NCBI GenBank assembly: GCA_017882455.1
Contig: JADGPL010000009.1
Span: forward strand, 1-64,000
Length of the DNA: 64,000 bases
From: Solirubrobacteraceae bacterium
Lineage (GTDB): Bacteria > Actinomycetota > Thermoleophilia > Solirubrobacterales > Solirubrobacteraceae
Reading direction: 5' to 3'
Below, piece after piece: positions 1 to 9,571 of the stretch. The position numbers were made by a program, and so were the translations under genes. Under the pieces are notes generated by a model. It saw only the letters and a list, made by a program, of their open reading frames with translations, was not told the origin of the DNA and did no database searches. Each line of letters opens with the position of its first letter. The stretch's first letter is position 1.

Positions 1-402
1 GGCAAGGTCAACCAGCAGATGCCCTATCACTGCGTGGCCAAGGCCCAGCGGGCGCTCAACGATCGGGGGCTGTCGGTCAAAGGCGCCCGCATCGCGGTGA
101 TCGGCGTCAGCTACAAGCCGGGCGTCGGAGATATTCGCGAGTCCCCGGCGTTGAAGATCATCACGCTGCTGCGCGACCTGGGAGCGGACGTTCTCTACCA
201 CGATCCCCACGTGCCGAGCCTGGCCGAGTTCGGCCTGACGAGCACTCCGTTCGAGCAGGCGTTGATCGACGCCGACCTGGCGTTGATCGTCACCGCCCAT
301 CCCGGCGTGGACCACGACCTCGTCGCGCGCCGCGCCCGCCTGGTGGTCGATCTGCGCGGGGTGACGCACGCGAGCAACGCGGCCAACGTAGTGCGGTTGT
401 GA
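1..402 (+). CDS. UDP-N-acetylglucosamine/UDP-glucose 6-dehydrogenase family, C-terminal part (5' end outside window)
   Basis: The frame is open from base 1, so the gene begins left of the window. The visible 133 residues are the C-terminal UDP-binding domain of a nucleotide-sugar dehydrogenase, with the family signature around 'VIGVSYKPGVGDIRESPAL' and then 'LGADVLYHDPHVP'. The family oxidises the C6 hydroxyl of a UDP-sugar to a carboxylate with NAD+ in the cytoplasm. The YKPG-x-x-D-x-RESPAL form is the one seen in WbpA-like UDP-GlcNAc dehydrogenases; that substrate is inferred, because the catalytic cysteine domain lies outside the window. Its stop overlaps the GTG start of the acyltransferase gene (GTGA), so the two are probably translationally coupled. 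Confidence 0.88.
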   Translation, partial: GKVNQQMPYHCVAKAQRALNDRGLSVKGARIAVIGVSYKPGVGDIRESPALKIITLLRDLGADVLYHDPHVPSLAEFGLTSTPFEQALIDADLALIVTAHPGVDHDLVARRARLVVDLRGVTHASNAANVVRL

Positions 403-1118
403 GCCCCGCCCCGGCGGCCGGCGCACCGCTCGTGGGCGCACCGCTCGTGGGGTCAGGCGCGCGCGTGGGCGAGGGCGTCTCGTTCGGCGCCTACGTGGTG
501 GTGCAGGAGGGGACTGTCATCGGCGATGGCTGCGCGATCGAGGATCACGCGGTGCTCGGCAAGCGTCCGCGCCTGGCGCGCCACTCGAGCGCGCGCGGCG
601 AGGTGGCTCCACTCGAGCTCGGCGCGAGGGTCAGCGTGGGCGCCGGGGCGATCGTCTTCGCCGGTGCGCGGATCGGCGCCGAGGTCATCCTCGGCGACCA
701 GTGCTTCGTTCGCGAGCGCAGCTCGATCGGGGAGCGAACGGTGATCGGCCGGGGGAGCGTGGTCGACAACGACGTCCAGGTGGGCGCGCGCGTGCGGGTA
801 CAGACCAATGTCTATCTGACCGCCTTCACGGTGGTCGAGGACGACGTCTTCGTGGGGCCCGGCGCGCTCACGACCAACGACGACACGATGGCCCGCCACG
901 ACGCCGAGGCGCCGATCCGCGGAGCCATCCTCCGGCGCGCCTGTCGCATCGGCGGTGGCGCAGTGCTCACCCCGGGCGTCGAGATCGGGGAGGAGGCGTT
1001 CGTGGCCGCGGGCGCCGTGGTGACGCGCGACGTCCCCGCTCGCGCGGTGGTCATGGGCGTGCCCGCCCGTGTGGTGCGCGAGGTTCCCGAGCGCGATCTG
1101 CTCGAGCGTTGGCGCTGA
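399..1118 (+). CDS. Left-handed beta-helix (hexapeptide-repeat) acyltransferase, WbpD-like
   Basis: This 239-residue protein consists almost wholly of hexapeptide repeats ([IV]-G-x-x-x-x), for example 'GARVSVGAGAIVFAGARIG' and 'ERTVIGRGSVV'. These build the left-handed beta-helix of acetyl- and acyl-transferases. The C-terminal 'VITRDV'-like turn followed by 'VVMGVPARVVREV' is typical of sugar O/N-acetyltransferases. The GTG start overlaps the stop of the dehydrogenase gene. With that enzyme and the convergent DegT aminotransferase it resembles the WbpA-WbpE-WbpD set that makes UDP-2,3-diacetamido-glucuronic acid. The exact acceptor sugar is an inference from context. Confidence 0.85.
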   Translation: MSPAPAAGAPLVGAPLVGSGARVGEGVSFGAYVVVQEGTVIGDGCAIEDHAVLGKRPRLARHSSARGEVAPLELGARVSVGAGAIVFAGARIGAEVILGDQCFVRERSSIGERTVIGRGSVVDNDVQVGARVRVQTNVYLTAFTVVEDDVFVGPGALTTNDDTMARHDAEAPIRGAILRRACRIGGGAVLTPGVEIGEEAFVAAGAVVTRDVPARAVVMGVPARVVREVPERDLLERWR

Positions 1119-1121
1119 GCG

Positions 1122-2201
1122 CTAGACGGCCTGTCGGGCGGCCGCGACGACCTCGGCGGCCTGCTCGCTGGTGAGCACTGGGCTCATCGGGATCGCCAGA
1201 TGCGTGCGCGCCGCCTGCTCGGTGCCCGCAAGCTCCACGTTGCCCCACTCGCGCATCGCCGCCTGGCGATGGACCGGGATCCGGTAGTAGGGCTTGTGCC
1301 CGATGCCCGCCGCGGCCAGCTCCGCTTCCAGGCGCTCGACGGCGGGGTGGCTGACCACATACAGGTGCCAGGCGGGCGAGGAGCCCTCGACGGCACGGGG
1401 CAGCCCGACCAGCTCCCCCAGGCCCGCATGCTCGTAGTGGAGCCCCGCGCGACGGCGGCCATCGGCCATGCTCTCGAGGTGCGGGAGCTGGACGCGCAGG
1501 ATCGCCGCCTGGAGCTCGTCGAGGCGGGAGTTGTAGCCGACCTGCTCGTAGGTGACCTTGTCGCGCGAGCCGTGGAAGCGAAGCGTGCGAGCCCTTTCGG
1601 CGATCTCCGCCTCACTGGTCGTGATCGCGCCGCCGTCGCCGAAGCAGCCGAGGTTCTTGGAGGGAAAGAACGAGAACGTGGCTACCGTGCCAAGCGCGCC
1701 TGGGCGCCCATCCTGGGCCGTCGAGCCGGCGGCCTGGGCGGCATCCTCGAGCACGGGGACCCCCAGCGCCTCGATCTCGGCGATCGGCGCCACGTTGCCG
1801 AACAGGTGCACGGCGATGACCGCCTTGGTGCGCGGCGTGAGCGCGGCGCGGACGGTCTCGGCGGTGACGCAGTAGGTCTCGGGGTCGATGTCGCAGAACA
1901 CAGGCGTCGCACCCGTCGGCGGGATCGCCTCGGCGGAGGCGTAGAAGGTGAAGGACGGCACCACCACCTCGTCACCTGCTCCCACGCCCATTGCGCGCAG
2001 CGCGATCGTGATCGCGTCGGTGCCGTTGGCCACCCCGACCGCGTGCGTGGCCCCGCAGTACTCGGCGAACTCCTGCTCGAAGGCGCTGACCTCGGGGCCG
2101 AGGATGTAGCGCTCGGACTCGAGCACGCCGTCGATCGCCCTGCGCAGCTCCTCCCGCAGCGAGATCAGCGGCGTGGAGGTGTCGAACAGGGGAACTCCCA
2201 C
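1122..2201 (-). CDS. DegT/DnrJ/EryC1/StrS family sugar aminotransferase
   Basis: PLP-dependent aminotransferase of nucleotide-sugar biosynthesis, 359 residues. 'SFTFYASAEA' (about residues 83-92) and 'FSFFPSKNLGCFGDGGAI' are family signatures, and the lysine near residue 182 in the latter is the expected Schiff-base residue. I place the start at GTG 2201, 5 bp after the gmd stop, because the protein then begins 'GVPLFDTSTP', the usual N-terminus; further upstream the frame lies in gmd antisense. Family members convert keto-sugars to amino-sugars with glutamate as donor. Its 3' end faces the acyltransferase gene with only a 3-bp gap. A WbpE-like role is plausible but not provable here. Confidence 0.9.
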   Translation of the reverse strand: MGVPLFDTSTPLISLREELRRAIDGVLESERYILGPEVSAFEQEFAEYCGATHAVGVANGTDAITIALRAMGVGAGDEVVVPSFTFYASAEAIPPTGATPVFCDIDPETYCVTAETVRAALTPRTKAVIAVHLFGNVAPIAEIEALGVPVLEDAAQAAGSTAQDGRPGALGTVATFSFFPSKNLGCFGDGGAITTSEAEIAERARTLRFHGSRDKVTYEQVGYNSRLDELQAAILRVQLPHLESMADGRRRAGLHYEHAGLGELVGLPRAVEGSSPAWHLYVVSHPAVERLEAELAAAGIGHKPYYRIPVHRQAAMREWGNVELAGTEQAARTHLAIPMSPVLTSEQAAEVVAAARQAV

Positions 2202-2206
2202 CGCGC

Positions 2207-4152
<1,946 letters not shown>

Positions 4153-4165
4153 CCGGGCACCCTGC

Positions 4166-5440
4166 TCATCCGCGCGCTCCGAGGGCGGCGAGCTCGGACG
4201 CGTAGGCGAAGACCTGGGCCACGCCCCAGCAGTTCCAAGGATCTACGATCAGGCAATCGGCGGCTGCGCGCTCGGCGATCGCGGCGAGCGCTCTCGTGTC
4301 ACAGAACTCCGAGTGGTTGCTGGCCACGATCACCAGCTCGGCACCGTCCACGGCCTCCTCGAAGGACAGCGTCGGTGTCGTCACGTGCGGGTCGTGCACC
4401 TGGACGTCTGCGAGCTCGCGCTCGAGCAGGCGAATCAGCTTGTGTGCGAGCGAGTCGCGCTCGTCGTCGGTGTCCGCCTTGAACGCGAGACCGAGCACCG
4501 CCACCTTGCGGTTGGCGAGCGTGCCCAGGCGTCGCTTGGCGCCTTCGAGCAGGAACAGGGGCACGGACTCGTTCACGCGCGAGACCGCCAGCAGCATCCC
4601 GGGCGCCGCCGAGCGCTCCTCGGAGAAGGTGAAGTCCTTGCGCAGGCAGGTTCCGGCGGTGAGGCCGGGTTGCGCAATCCCGCCCCGCGGATAGTCGCGA
4701 TTGATCAGGTCGATGACCTCGAACACGTTCGCCGCGTAGCGCTCGCAGTCCATCATCAGGAGGTTGGGCAGCGCGAAGTTCGTATAGCGCAGGATGTTCG
4801 CCCAGATCTTGGCCAGCTCCGCCTGGACCGGCGTGGTCTGCACGATCGGCGCGTGGAAGGCGCCGAACAGCTCGGCCACGACCTCGCCCGAGCGCGCGCC
4901 GACGCCGCCGATGATGCAGGGCAGCGTGTCGATCTCGGCCAGGAAGCGTCCTGCGGCAATGCGCTCGGGGGCGTGCGCCACGAAGACCTCCTGGCCGATC
5001 TCAAAGCCGCGGTGCTTGGCCAGGTAGCCGGCCACGAACTCGGTCGTGCCGGGCGCGACCGTCGAGCGTAGGATCAGCGAGTGGCCGGGCTCGAGAACGC
5101 CCAGCAGGTCATCCAGCGCGGAGCGGATGTCGCGCATGTCGATCTCGATGTGGGAGAAGGAGGGGGTTCCCAGCGTGATCACTATCTGGCGCGCCGCCGC
5201 TGCGTCCACCACGCGCTCGGACAGCGAGAGCGCTCCGCTCGCGTGCACGCGTCCGAGCACCTCCTGGGCGCCGGTCTCCTCGAACGGCATCCTGCCTTCG
5301 CGAACGGCCTGCAGCCGAGACGGGTCGTTGTCGATCCCGATCACGTCCAGGCCGCGATCGGCGAACGAGAGTGCCAGCGGCAGTCCAACGCGGCCGAGGC
5401 CGATCACGGCCACATCGGCGGTGCTCTGCGAGGGGTTCAT
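4166..5440 (-). CDS. UDP-glucose/GDP-mannose dehydrogenase family protein (nucleotide-sugar 6-dehydrogenase)
   Basis: Complete 424-residue nucleotide-sugar dehydrogenase. The N-terminal NAD domain has 'VIGLGRVGLPLAL' (residues 12-24). The central helical domain has 'AELAKIWANILRYTNFA'. The catalytic cysteine is C265 in 'GLTAGTCLRKDF', where most relatives have GGxCxPKD. The C-terminal UDP-binding domain has 'LGLAFKADTDDERDS'. The enzyme oxidises a nucleotide sugar to the uronic acid with two NAD+. It is distinct from the truncated paralogue at base 1, so the locus makes at least two uronic-acid donors or two forms of one. The substrate (UDP-ManNAc, UDP-Glc or GDP-Man) is not resolved. Confidence 0.92.
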   Translation of the reverse strand: MNPSQSTADVAVIGLGRVGLPLALSFADRGLDVIGIDNDPSRLQAVREGRMPFEETGAQEVLGRVHASGALSLSERVVDAAAARQIVITLGTPSFSHIEIDMRDIRSALDDLLGVLEPGHSLILRSTVAPGTTEFVAGYLAKHRGFEIGQEVFVAHAPERIAAGRFLAEIDTLPCIIGGVGARSGEVVAELFGAFHAPIVQTTPVQAELAKIWANILRYTNFALPNLLMMDCERYAANVFEVIDLINRDYPRGGIAQPGLTAGTCLRKDFTFSEERSAAPGMLLAVSRVNESVPLFLLEGAKRRLGTLANRKVAVLGLAFKADTDDERDSLAHKLIRLLERELADVQVHDPHVTTPTLSFEEAVDGAELVIVASNHSEFCDTRALAAIAERAAADCLIVDPWNCWGVAQVFAYASELAALGARG

Positions 5441-5518
5441 CGAGGGACTGAGGTTAGCGGCGGCCGGGCGGGCCGGCTGGTCCGCCCACCGTCCGGGCGC
5501 GAGGCCGGAAGTGCCCTC

Positions 5519-6265
5519 TCAACCGCCGGCCCCCCGACGGTGACGGACATACTGACGTGCGAAGCAGGCGATGAAGCGGGGGTTGTAGCGGGCGTAGCGC
5601 CGCCACAGTCGCCGCGGCTCACGCGAGAGGCGATAGAGCCACTCCAGCCCGGCCCGCTGCATCCAGGCGGGGGCCTGGGGCACGAGGCCGGCGTGGAAGT
5701 CGAACGCGGCGCCAACCCCGACCAGCAGCGGGGCGGCCAGACGCGGACGCATCCTCAGCATCCACTTCTCCTGCTTGGGCTGTCCGGTGCCGACCCACAC
5801 GACGGCCGCGCCAGAGGAGTCGATCGCCTCGATCACGTCACGCTCCTCCGCCTCGCTCAGCTCGCGAAACGGCGGCGAGAAGCCGCCGACGATGCGCAGT
5901 CCCGGGAAGCGCTCGCGCAGGCGCGCTTCGAGCAGCTCGAGCGCTGACGGCGAGCGCCCCCCGTAGAGATACATGGGCGTGCCCGCTGCGGCTGCCCGGG
6001 CGCAGAAGCGCGCCATCAGATCGGGACCGTAGACGCGTGTGGCGCGAGGGTTGCCCAGTGCCCGCAGCGCCCACACGAGGGGCTGGCCGTCGGGTACCGC
6101 GAGCGTCGCCCCGAGCACCGCGGCACGGGTCTGTGGGTCCTCGCGAGCCGACATCACCAGGTTCACGGCTGCGGCCGTCACATACCCGGGTGCGTTCGCC
6201 GCGATCATCGCCTCCATCCACTCGATCACCTCGTCGTAGTCAGAGACGGCGAGCTGGACGCCCAC
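5519..6265 (-). CDS. WecG/TagA/CpsF family glycosyltransferase (GT26)
   Basis: A 248-residue GT26 transferase. Family blocks are present in order: 'AVNLVMSAR', 'VPDGQPLVWALR' with the conserved Asp, 'YLYGGRSPSALELLEARL', 'VWVGTGQPKQEKWM', and the membrane-associating tail 'APAWMQRAGLEWLYRLSRE' with 'RRLWRRYARYNPRF'. The family adds the second sugar (often ManNAc or ManNAcA) to a polyprenyl-PP-sugar at the inner face of the membrane. I place the start at GTG 6265, just before the conserved GVQL strand. No ATG or GTG lies a short way upstream, and the frame continues open only as antisense of rfbG, so a slightly longer N-terminus cannot be excluded. It is transcribed divergently from rfbG. Confidence 0.9.
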   Translation of the reverse strand: MGVQLAVSDYDEVIEWMEAMIAANAPGYVTAAAVNLVMSAREDPQTRAAVLGATLAVPDGQPLVWALRALGNPRATRVYGPDLMARFCARAAAAGTPMYLYGGRSPSALELLEARLRERFPGLRIVGGFSPPFRELSEAEERDVIEAIDSSGAAVVWVGTGQPKQEKWMLRMRPRLAAPLLVGVGAAFDFHAGLVPQAPAWMQRAGLEWLYRLSREPRRLWRRYARYNPRFIACFARQYVRHRRGAGG

Positions 6266-6337
6266 GACTTCCGCGCGGGTGGGCGGCGCCGGCGCGGCCG
6301 GCGCCGAGGGGGTGGGGACGGGCGGGATGGGGATTGC

Positions 6338-7441
6338 GTGAAGATACCCGCCCTCGTGGAGATCGATCGGGACTTCTGGAGGCGCCGGCGCGTGCTGGTG
6401 ACGGGGCACACGGGCTTCAAGGGCGCGTGGCTGTCGCTGTGGCTGCAGTCTCTGGGCGCCGAGGTGACCGGTCTCGCGCCCGCTCCGCCGGCGCGTCCGA
6501 GCCTGTACGCGCTGGCGGGGGTCGGCGAGCGGATGCGCGAGCACGCCCTCGACGTGCGCGACATCGCAGCCGTGTGCGCGGCGATGCGCGAGGCGCACGC
6601 GGAGGTGGTGTTCCATCTCGCCGGCCAGCCCCTGGTGCGGCGCTCGCTGCAGGATCCCGCGGGCACCTACGCGACCAACGTGATGGGCACCGTCAACGTG
6701 CTCGAGGCCGTGCGCGTTGCCGGGGAGGACGTACGGTCGGTGGTGGTGGTGACCTCGGACAAGTGCTACGAGAACACCGGGAGCTCTCCGCGGCGCTTTG
6801 TCGAGGGGGACAAGCTGGGCGGCGCGGACCCCTACTCGAGCTCGAAGGCATGCGCGGAGCTCGTTACGGCGGCCTATCGGCGCTCGTTCTTTCACGGTCA
6901 GGATGCTCCGAGGCTTGCAACGGCGCGCGCGGGCAACGTGATCGGCGGTGGTGACCTGGGCGCCGACAGGCTCGTCGCAGACAGCGTGCGCGCGGTCGAG
7001 ACGGGGAAGCCGCTGCTCGTTCGCAGCCCGCACGCGGTGCGCCCGTGGCAGCATGTGCTGAACCCCCTCGGCGGCTATCTGCGCCTGGCGCAGGAGCTTC
7101 ACCGGAGCCCCCGCGTGGCCCGCGCCTGGAACTTCGGGCCGCCGGCCGGGGGGGCTCGCAGCGTCGGCTGGATCGTCGAGCGCCTGGAGCGGCTGTGGGG
7201 CGGCGCGCTGAGGTGGGAGCTCGACCCGGGCGTCAATCCCCCCGAGGCCGCTCATCTGGCGCTCGATTCCAGCGATGCCGAGCGAGCACTGGACTGGTCA
7301 GCGCCCTGGGACCTGGAGGAGGCCCTCGATCTGGTGGTGGAATGGCATCGTGCCCATCTGGCCGACAAGGCGATGCGGGAGGTGAGTCTGGAACAGATCG
7401 AGCGCTTCGAAAGTCGTATCGGTCGTGCGACTGGGGGATGA
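6338..7441 (+). CDS. rfbG: CDP-glucose 4,6-dehydratase
   Basis: Extended SDR enzyme of 367 residues with features specific to CDP-glucose 4,6-dehydratase: 'VLVTGHTGFKGAWLSLWL' at the N-terminus, 'VVTSDKCYEN', 'GGADPYSSSKACAELV' with the YxxxK catalytic pair, and 'RPWQHVLNPLGGYL'. It forms CDP-4-keto-6-deoxyglucose, the branch point to 3,6-dideoxyhexoses and related CDP sugars. The start is GTG 6338. No CDP-glucose synthase (rfbF) or rfbH is visible, so the rest of the pathway must lie elsewhere or the product must be used directly. Its presence beside a GDP-mannose dehydratase shows that several deoxy-sugar donors are produced. Confidence 0.95.
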   Translation: MKIPALVEIDRDFWRRRRVLVTGHTGFKGAWLSLWLQSLGAEVTGLAPAPPARPSLYALAGVGERMREHALDVRDIAAVCAAMREAHAEVVFHLAGQPLVRRSLQDPAGTYATNVMGTVNVLEAVRVAGEDVRSVVVVTSDKCYENTGSSPRRFVEGDKLGGADPYSSSKACAELVTAAYRRSFFHGQDAPRLATARAGNVIGGGDLGADRLVADSVRAVETGKPLLVRSPHAVRPWQHVLNPLGGYLRLAQELHRSPRVARAWNFGPPAGGARSVGWIVERLERLWGGALRWELDPGVNPPEAAHLALDSSDAERALDWSAPWDLEEALDLVVEWHRAHLADKAMREVSLEQIERFESRIGRATGG

Positions 7442-7621
7442 GCTCGCACGCGAGAGACATCGTCGGGCAAATGCCGGCTTCTCGAACTGGCGGCCCATAC
7501 GGAAATTCTCCCTATTCGGCGCACGACTGGCGGGGCATGGCCAGCGAGTTTCGGCACATTCGCCGAAGGGCTGAGCGCGAGGAGACTGCGCCCGTCTGCC
7601 GGGTGGCGGATACTGGGCAGG

Positions 7622-8119
7622 ATGGCGGGGAAGAATCTGGAGCGGGCGCCGGAAAAGCGCGTCGAGCAGCGCAACATCGATGTCCACGCCCGCGCAGTCG
7701 CCGCTGTTGTCGCACGCGAGGTACCTGCGGAGATCCTTGCCCCGGATTTTCGCATGGAGAACCGCGTGACAGCCGTCACCGACTACACGTATCACGGGGC
7801 TGACGGCTGGCGCGAATGGATGAGTGACCTCTTCGAAATGTTCGCCGGAGCAGCGCGCTACCGGGTGGAGGAGGAGATCGCCGCCGGAGAGGATTTCGTG
7901 GCAGCCACCTTCTGCGTGGAGGGGATCGGCGTCCGCTCGAGGATGCCGCTCAGCTTCCGTTGGGCCGGCGTCACCTGGTTTCGCGACGGGAAGGTCACGC
8001 TCGCCGTCGGCTACCCCACGCGGGAGGAGGCCCTGAGGGCTGTGGGGCTGGAGGAGCCGGCCGAGTCGCATCCCACGCGCCCAGATCGCAGAATTCGCCA
8101 AGTTCGCAGGATTCCCTAA
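7622..8119 (+). CDS. SnoaL/NTF2-like small protein
   Basis: A 165-residue soluble protein. The central part, about residues 15-130, has the pattern of an NTF2/SnoaL cone fold: an N-terminal helix with 'VPAEILAPDFRMENRVT', then 'YTYHGADGWREWMSDLFEMF' and the strand pattern 'YRVEEEIAAGEDFVAATFC'. The tail is Arg/Pro-rich. Members include polyketide cyclases, dehydratase-like enzymes and binding proteins, so no reaction is assigned. It follows a 180-bp gap after rfbG and ends 10 bp before the sigma-factor gene, suggesting co-transcription with that gene. Confidence 0.6.
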   Translation: MAGKNLERAPEKRVEQRNIDVHARAVAAVVAREVPAEILAPDFRMENRVTAVTDYTYHGADGWREWMSDLFEMFAGAARYRVEEEIAAGEDFVAATFCVEGIGVRSRMPLSFRWAGVTWFRDGKVTLAVGYPTREEALRAVGLEEPAESHPTRPDRRIRQVRRIP

Positions 8120-8129
8120 TCTCCCGCGG

Positions 8130-9563
8130 GTGAGCCCGCTGACCCTCCGTCGCTACCGAGCCGAGCGGTTGCTCGAGAGCCAGTTCAAGGGCCTGCAGGC
8201 TCCCGTCGTGGCGAACGTGGCGCGCCGCCTGCGCGGAGCGAACGTGGATCTCGATGCCTGCGATCTCGAGGCCTGCTACGCGATCGCCTGGCAGGGTCTC
8301 TACGCCGCGGTGCTCGACGGCCAGGAGATCGTCAACCCGGCCGGGTGGCTGATCCTGGTCACCTTCCGCCGCGCGATCGAGGAGCACCGAGCCCGCGCTC
8401 GCGCCCACCGCGGCGCCGATCGCGCGCCCGGGCCTGGCACTCATGGCGAGCTGGCCAACGGCATCGAGTCGGCAGCCGCGCAGGAGCACGATCTAGCCGC
8501 CGAGCTCGATGACCGCGCGCGGCTGCGTCATCTGTTCGAGGCGCTGCGCGGTCGTCTCGGCGCTCGCGAGCGCGAGGCGGCGGTGCTCTGCTATCTGCAG
8601 GGACTGCCGCGGGCTCAGGCCGCTGCGCGCATGGGCGTCAGCGAGGCGCGGATGCGCAAGCTGATGGAGGGTCGGGGACCGGGGAGGCCCGGCGTGGCTG
8701 GGAAGATGGGGGCGCTGGTTGAGACGATCCGCGACGGCGGCTGGTGCGAGGAGCAGGGTTCGTTGATGCGGGGGCTGGCCTTCGGCATCCTCGATCCAGC
8801 GGGCGAGCGCTATCGGCTCGCCCTGATGCACCGCAGCCAGTGTCCCGCCTGCCGCGCATACGTCACCTCCCTGCGCGGACTGGCCGCCACCATGCCGCCC
8901 GTACTGCTGCCGGGGGGTCTCGGGGCCCTCGCCCTCGCGGGCCTCGGAAGTGGCGCGCGCCTCGGGGGAGCGGGGACCGGCGCTCATGTGGGCCGAGGGC
9001 TTGGCGGCAACCTGCCGGCGTCAGGCGCGGCCGGCGCGGGCGCGGGCGCGAGCACGGGAAGCGCGGCCGGCGGTGGCTGGCTGCTGGCCGGCGGCGGCAA
9101 GCTCGCGGTCGGGTGCCTGCTCGCGGTGAGCGTGGGCACCGGCTGCATAGCGCTGAAGGTCGGAGCCGACCGGCCGTCGGCGCCCGCGCACGAGCACCGC
9201 GCCCGTGCTTCTTCGCCGGGCCGCAGCGCCGCGCCGCGCTGGAGCTCTCGAGCGAGCTACGACTACGCGGCTGCCCGCCTCGGGCCGCCGACGCCCGCTG
9301 CTGTCCGGGCGGAAGCTCCCTCGACGGCACAGCTCACGCCGGCCCGCAGGGTCACCCGCGAGTTCGGACCGGAGCGCGCCTCGGCCACGAGTGCCGCCAG
9401 TTCACCCACCGCCCGCGCCACGGCGCGCGCCTCCGAGGTGATCGGGAGCACGGCATCGGTAGGTGGCACATCGTCAGCTGGCGCCGCATCGGCTGGCGCC
9501 GCATCGGCTGGCGCCGCTTCGGCTGGCGCCGCGCAGGCGAACCGGGAGTTCTCTCCCGGATAA
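8130..9563 (+). CDS. ECF-type sigma factor with C-terminal zinc-finger-like motif, membrane segment and low-complexity tail
   Basis: The first 185 residues look like an ECF sigma factor. A region-2-like helix set lies around 45-95 ('PAGWLILVTFRRAIEEHRA'). A region-4 helix-turn-helix lies around 130-185 ('AREREAAVLCYLQGLPRAQA', then 'MGVSEARMRKLMEG'). H234-x3-C238-x2-C241 ('HRSQCPACRAYV') matches the HxxxCxxC signature of zinc-binding anti-sigma domains. A hydrophobic segment at about 317-340 follows, then about 130 residues of Ala/Ser/Pro/Gly-rich sequence ending in SAGAA repeats. Known ECF families with fused regulatory C-termini offer a parallel. Direct membrane tethering and self-inhibition are inferred. 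The GTG start is 10 bp after the preceding gene. Confidence 0.75.
   Translation: MSPLTLRRYRAERLLESQFKGLQAPVVANVARRLRGANVDLDACDLEACYAIAWQGLYAAVLDGQEIVNPAGWLILVTFRRAIEEHRARARAHRGADRAPGPGTHGELANGIESAAAQEHDLAAELDDRARLRHLFEALRGRLGAREREAAVLCYLQGLPRAQAAARMGVSEARMRKLMEGRGPGRPGVAGKMGALVETIRDGGWCEEQGSLMRGLAFGILDPAGERYRLALMHRSQCPACRAYVTSLRGLAATMPPVLLPGGLGALALAGLGSGARLGGAGTGAHVGRGLGGNLPASGAAGAGAGASTGSAAGGGWLLAGGGKLAVGCLLAVSVGTGCIALKVGADRPSAPAHEHRARASSPGRSAAPRWSSRASYDYAAARLGPPTPAAVRAEAPSTAQLTPARRVTREFGPERASATSAASSPTARATARASEVIGSTASVGGTSSAGAASAGAASAGAASAGAAQANREFSPG
9477..9533 (+). repeat. 15-bp tandem repeat inside the sigma-factor tail
   Basis: A unit GCTGGCGCCGCATCG is repeated about 3.8 times in a row (9477-9491, 9492-9506, 9507-9521 with one T substitution, and a partial 9522-9533). 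Being a multiple of three it stays in frame and encodes an Ala/Gly/Ser pentapeptide at the end of the sigma-factor tail. Copy number could vary by slippage without frameshift. Confidence 0.9.
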
Positions 9564-9571
9564 CGCCCGGA

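Noticed and set aside
5519-7255. 578-codon minus-strand reading that extends the WecG-type gene
   Set aside because: The extra N-terminal part is antisense to rfbG, has no motifs, and normal family length is reached from GTG 6265.
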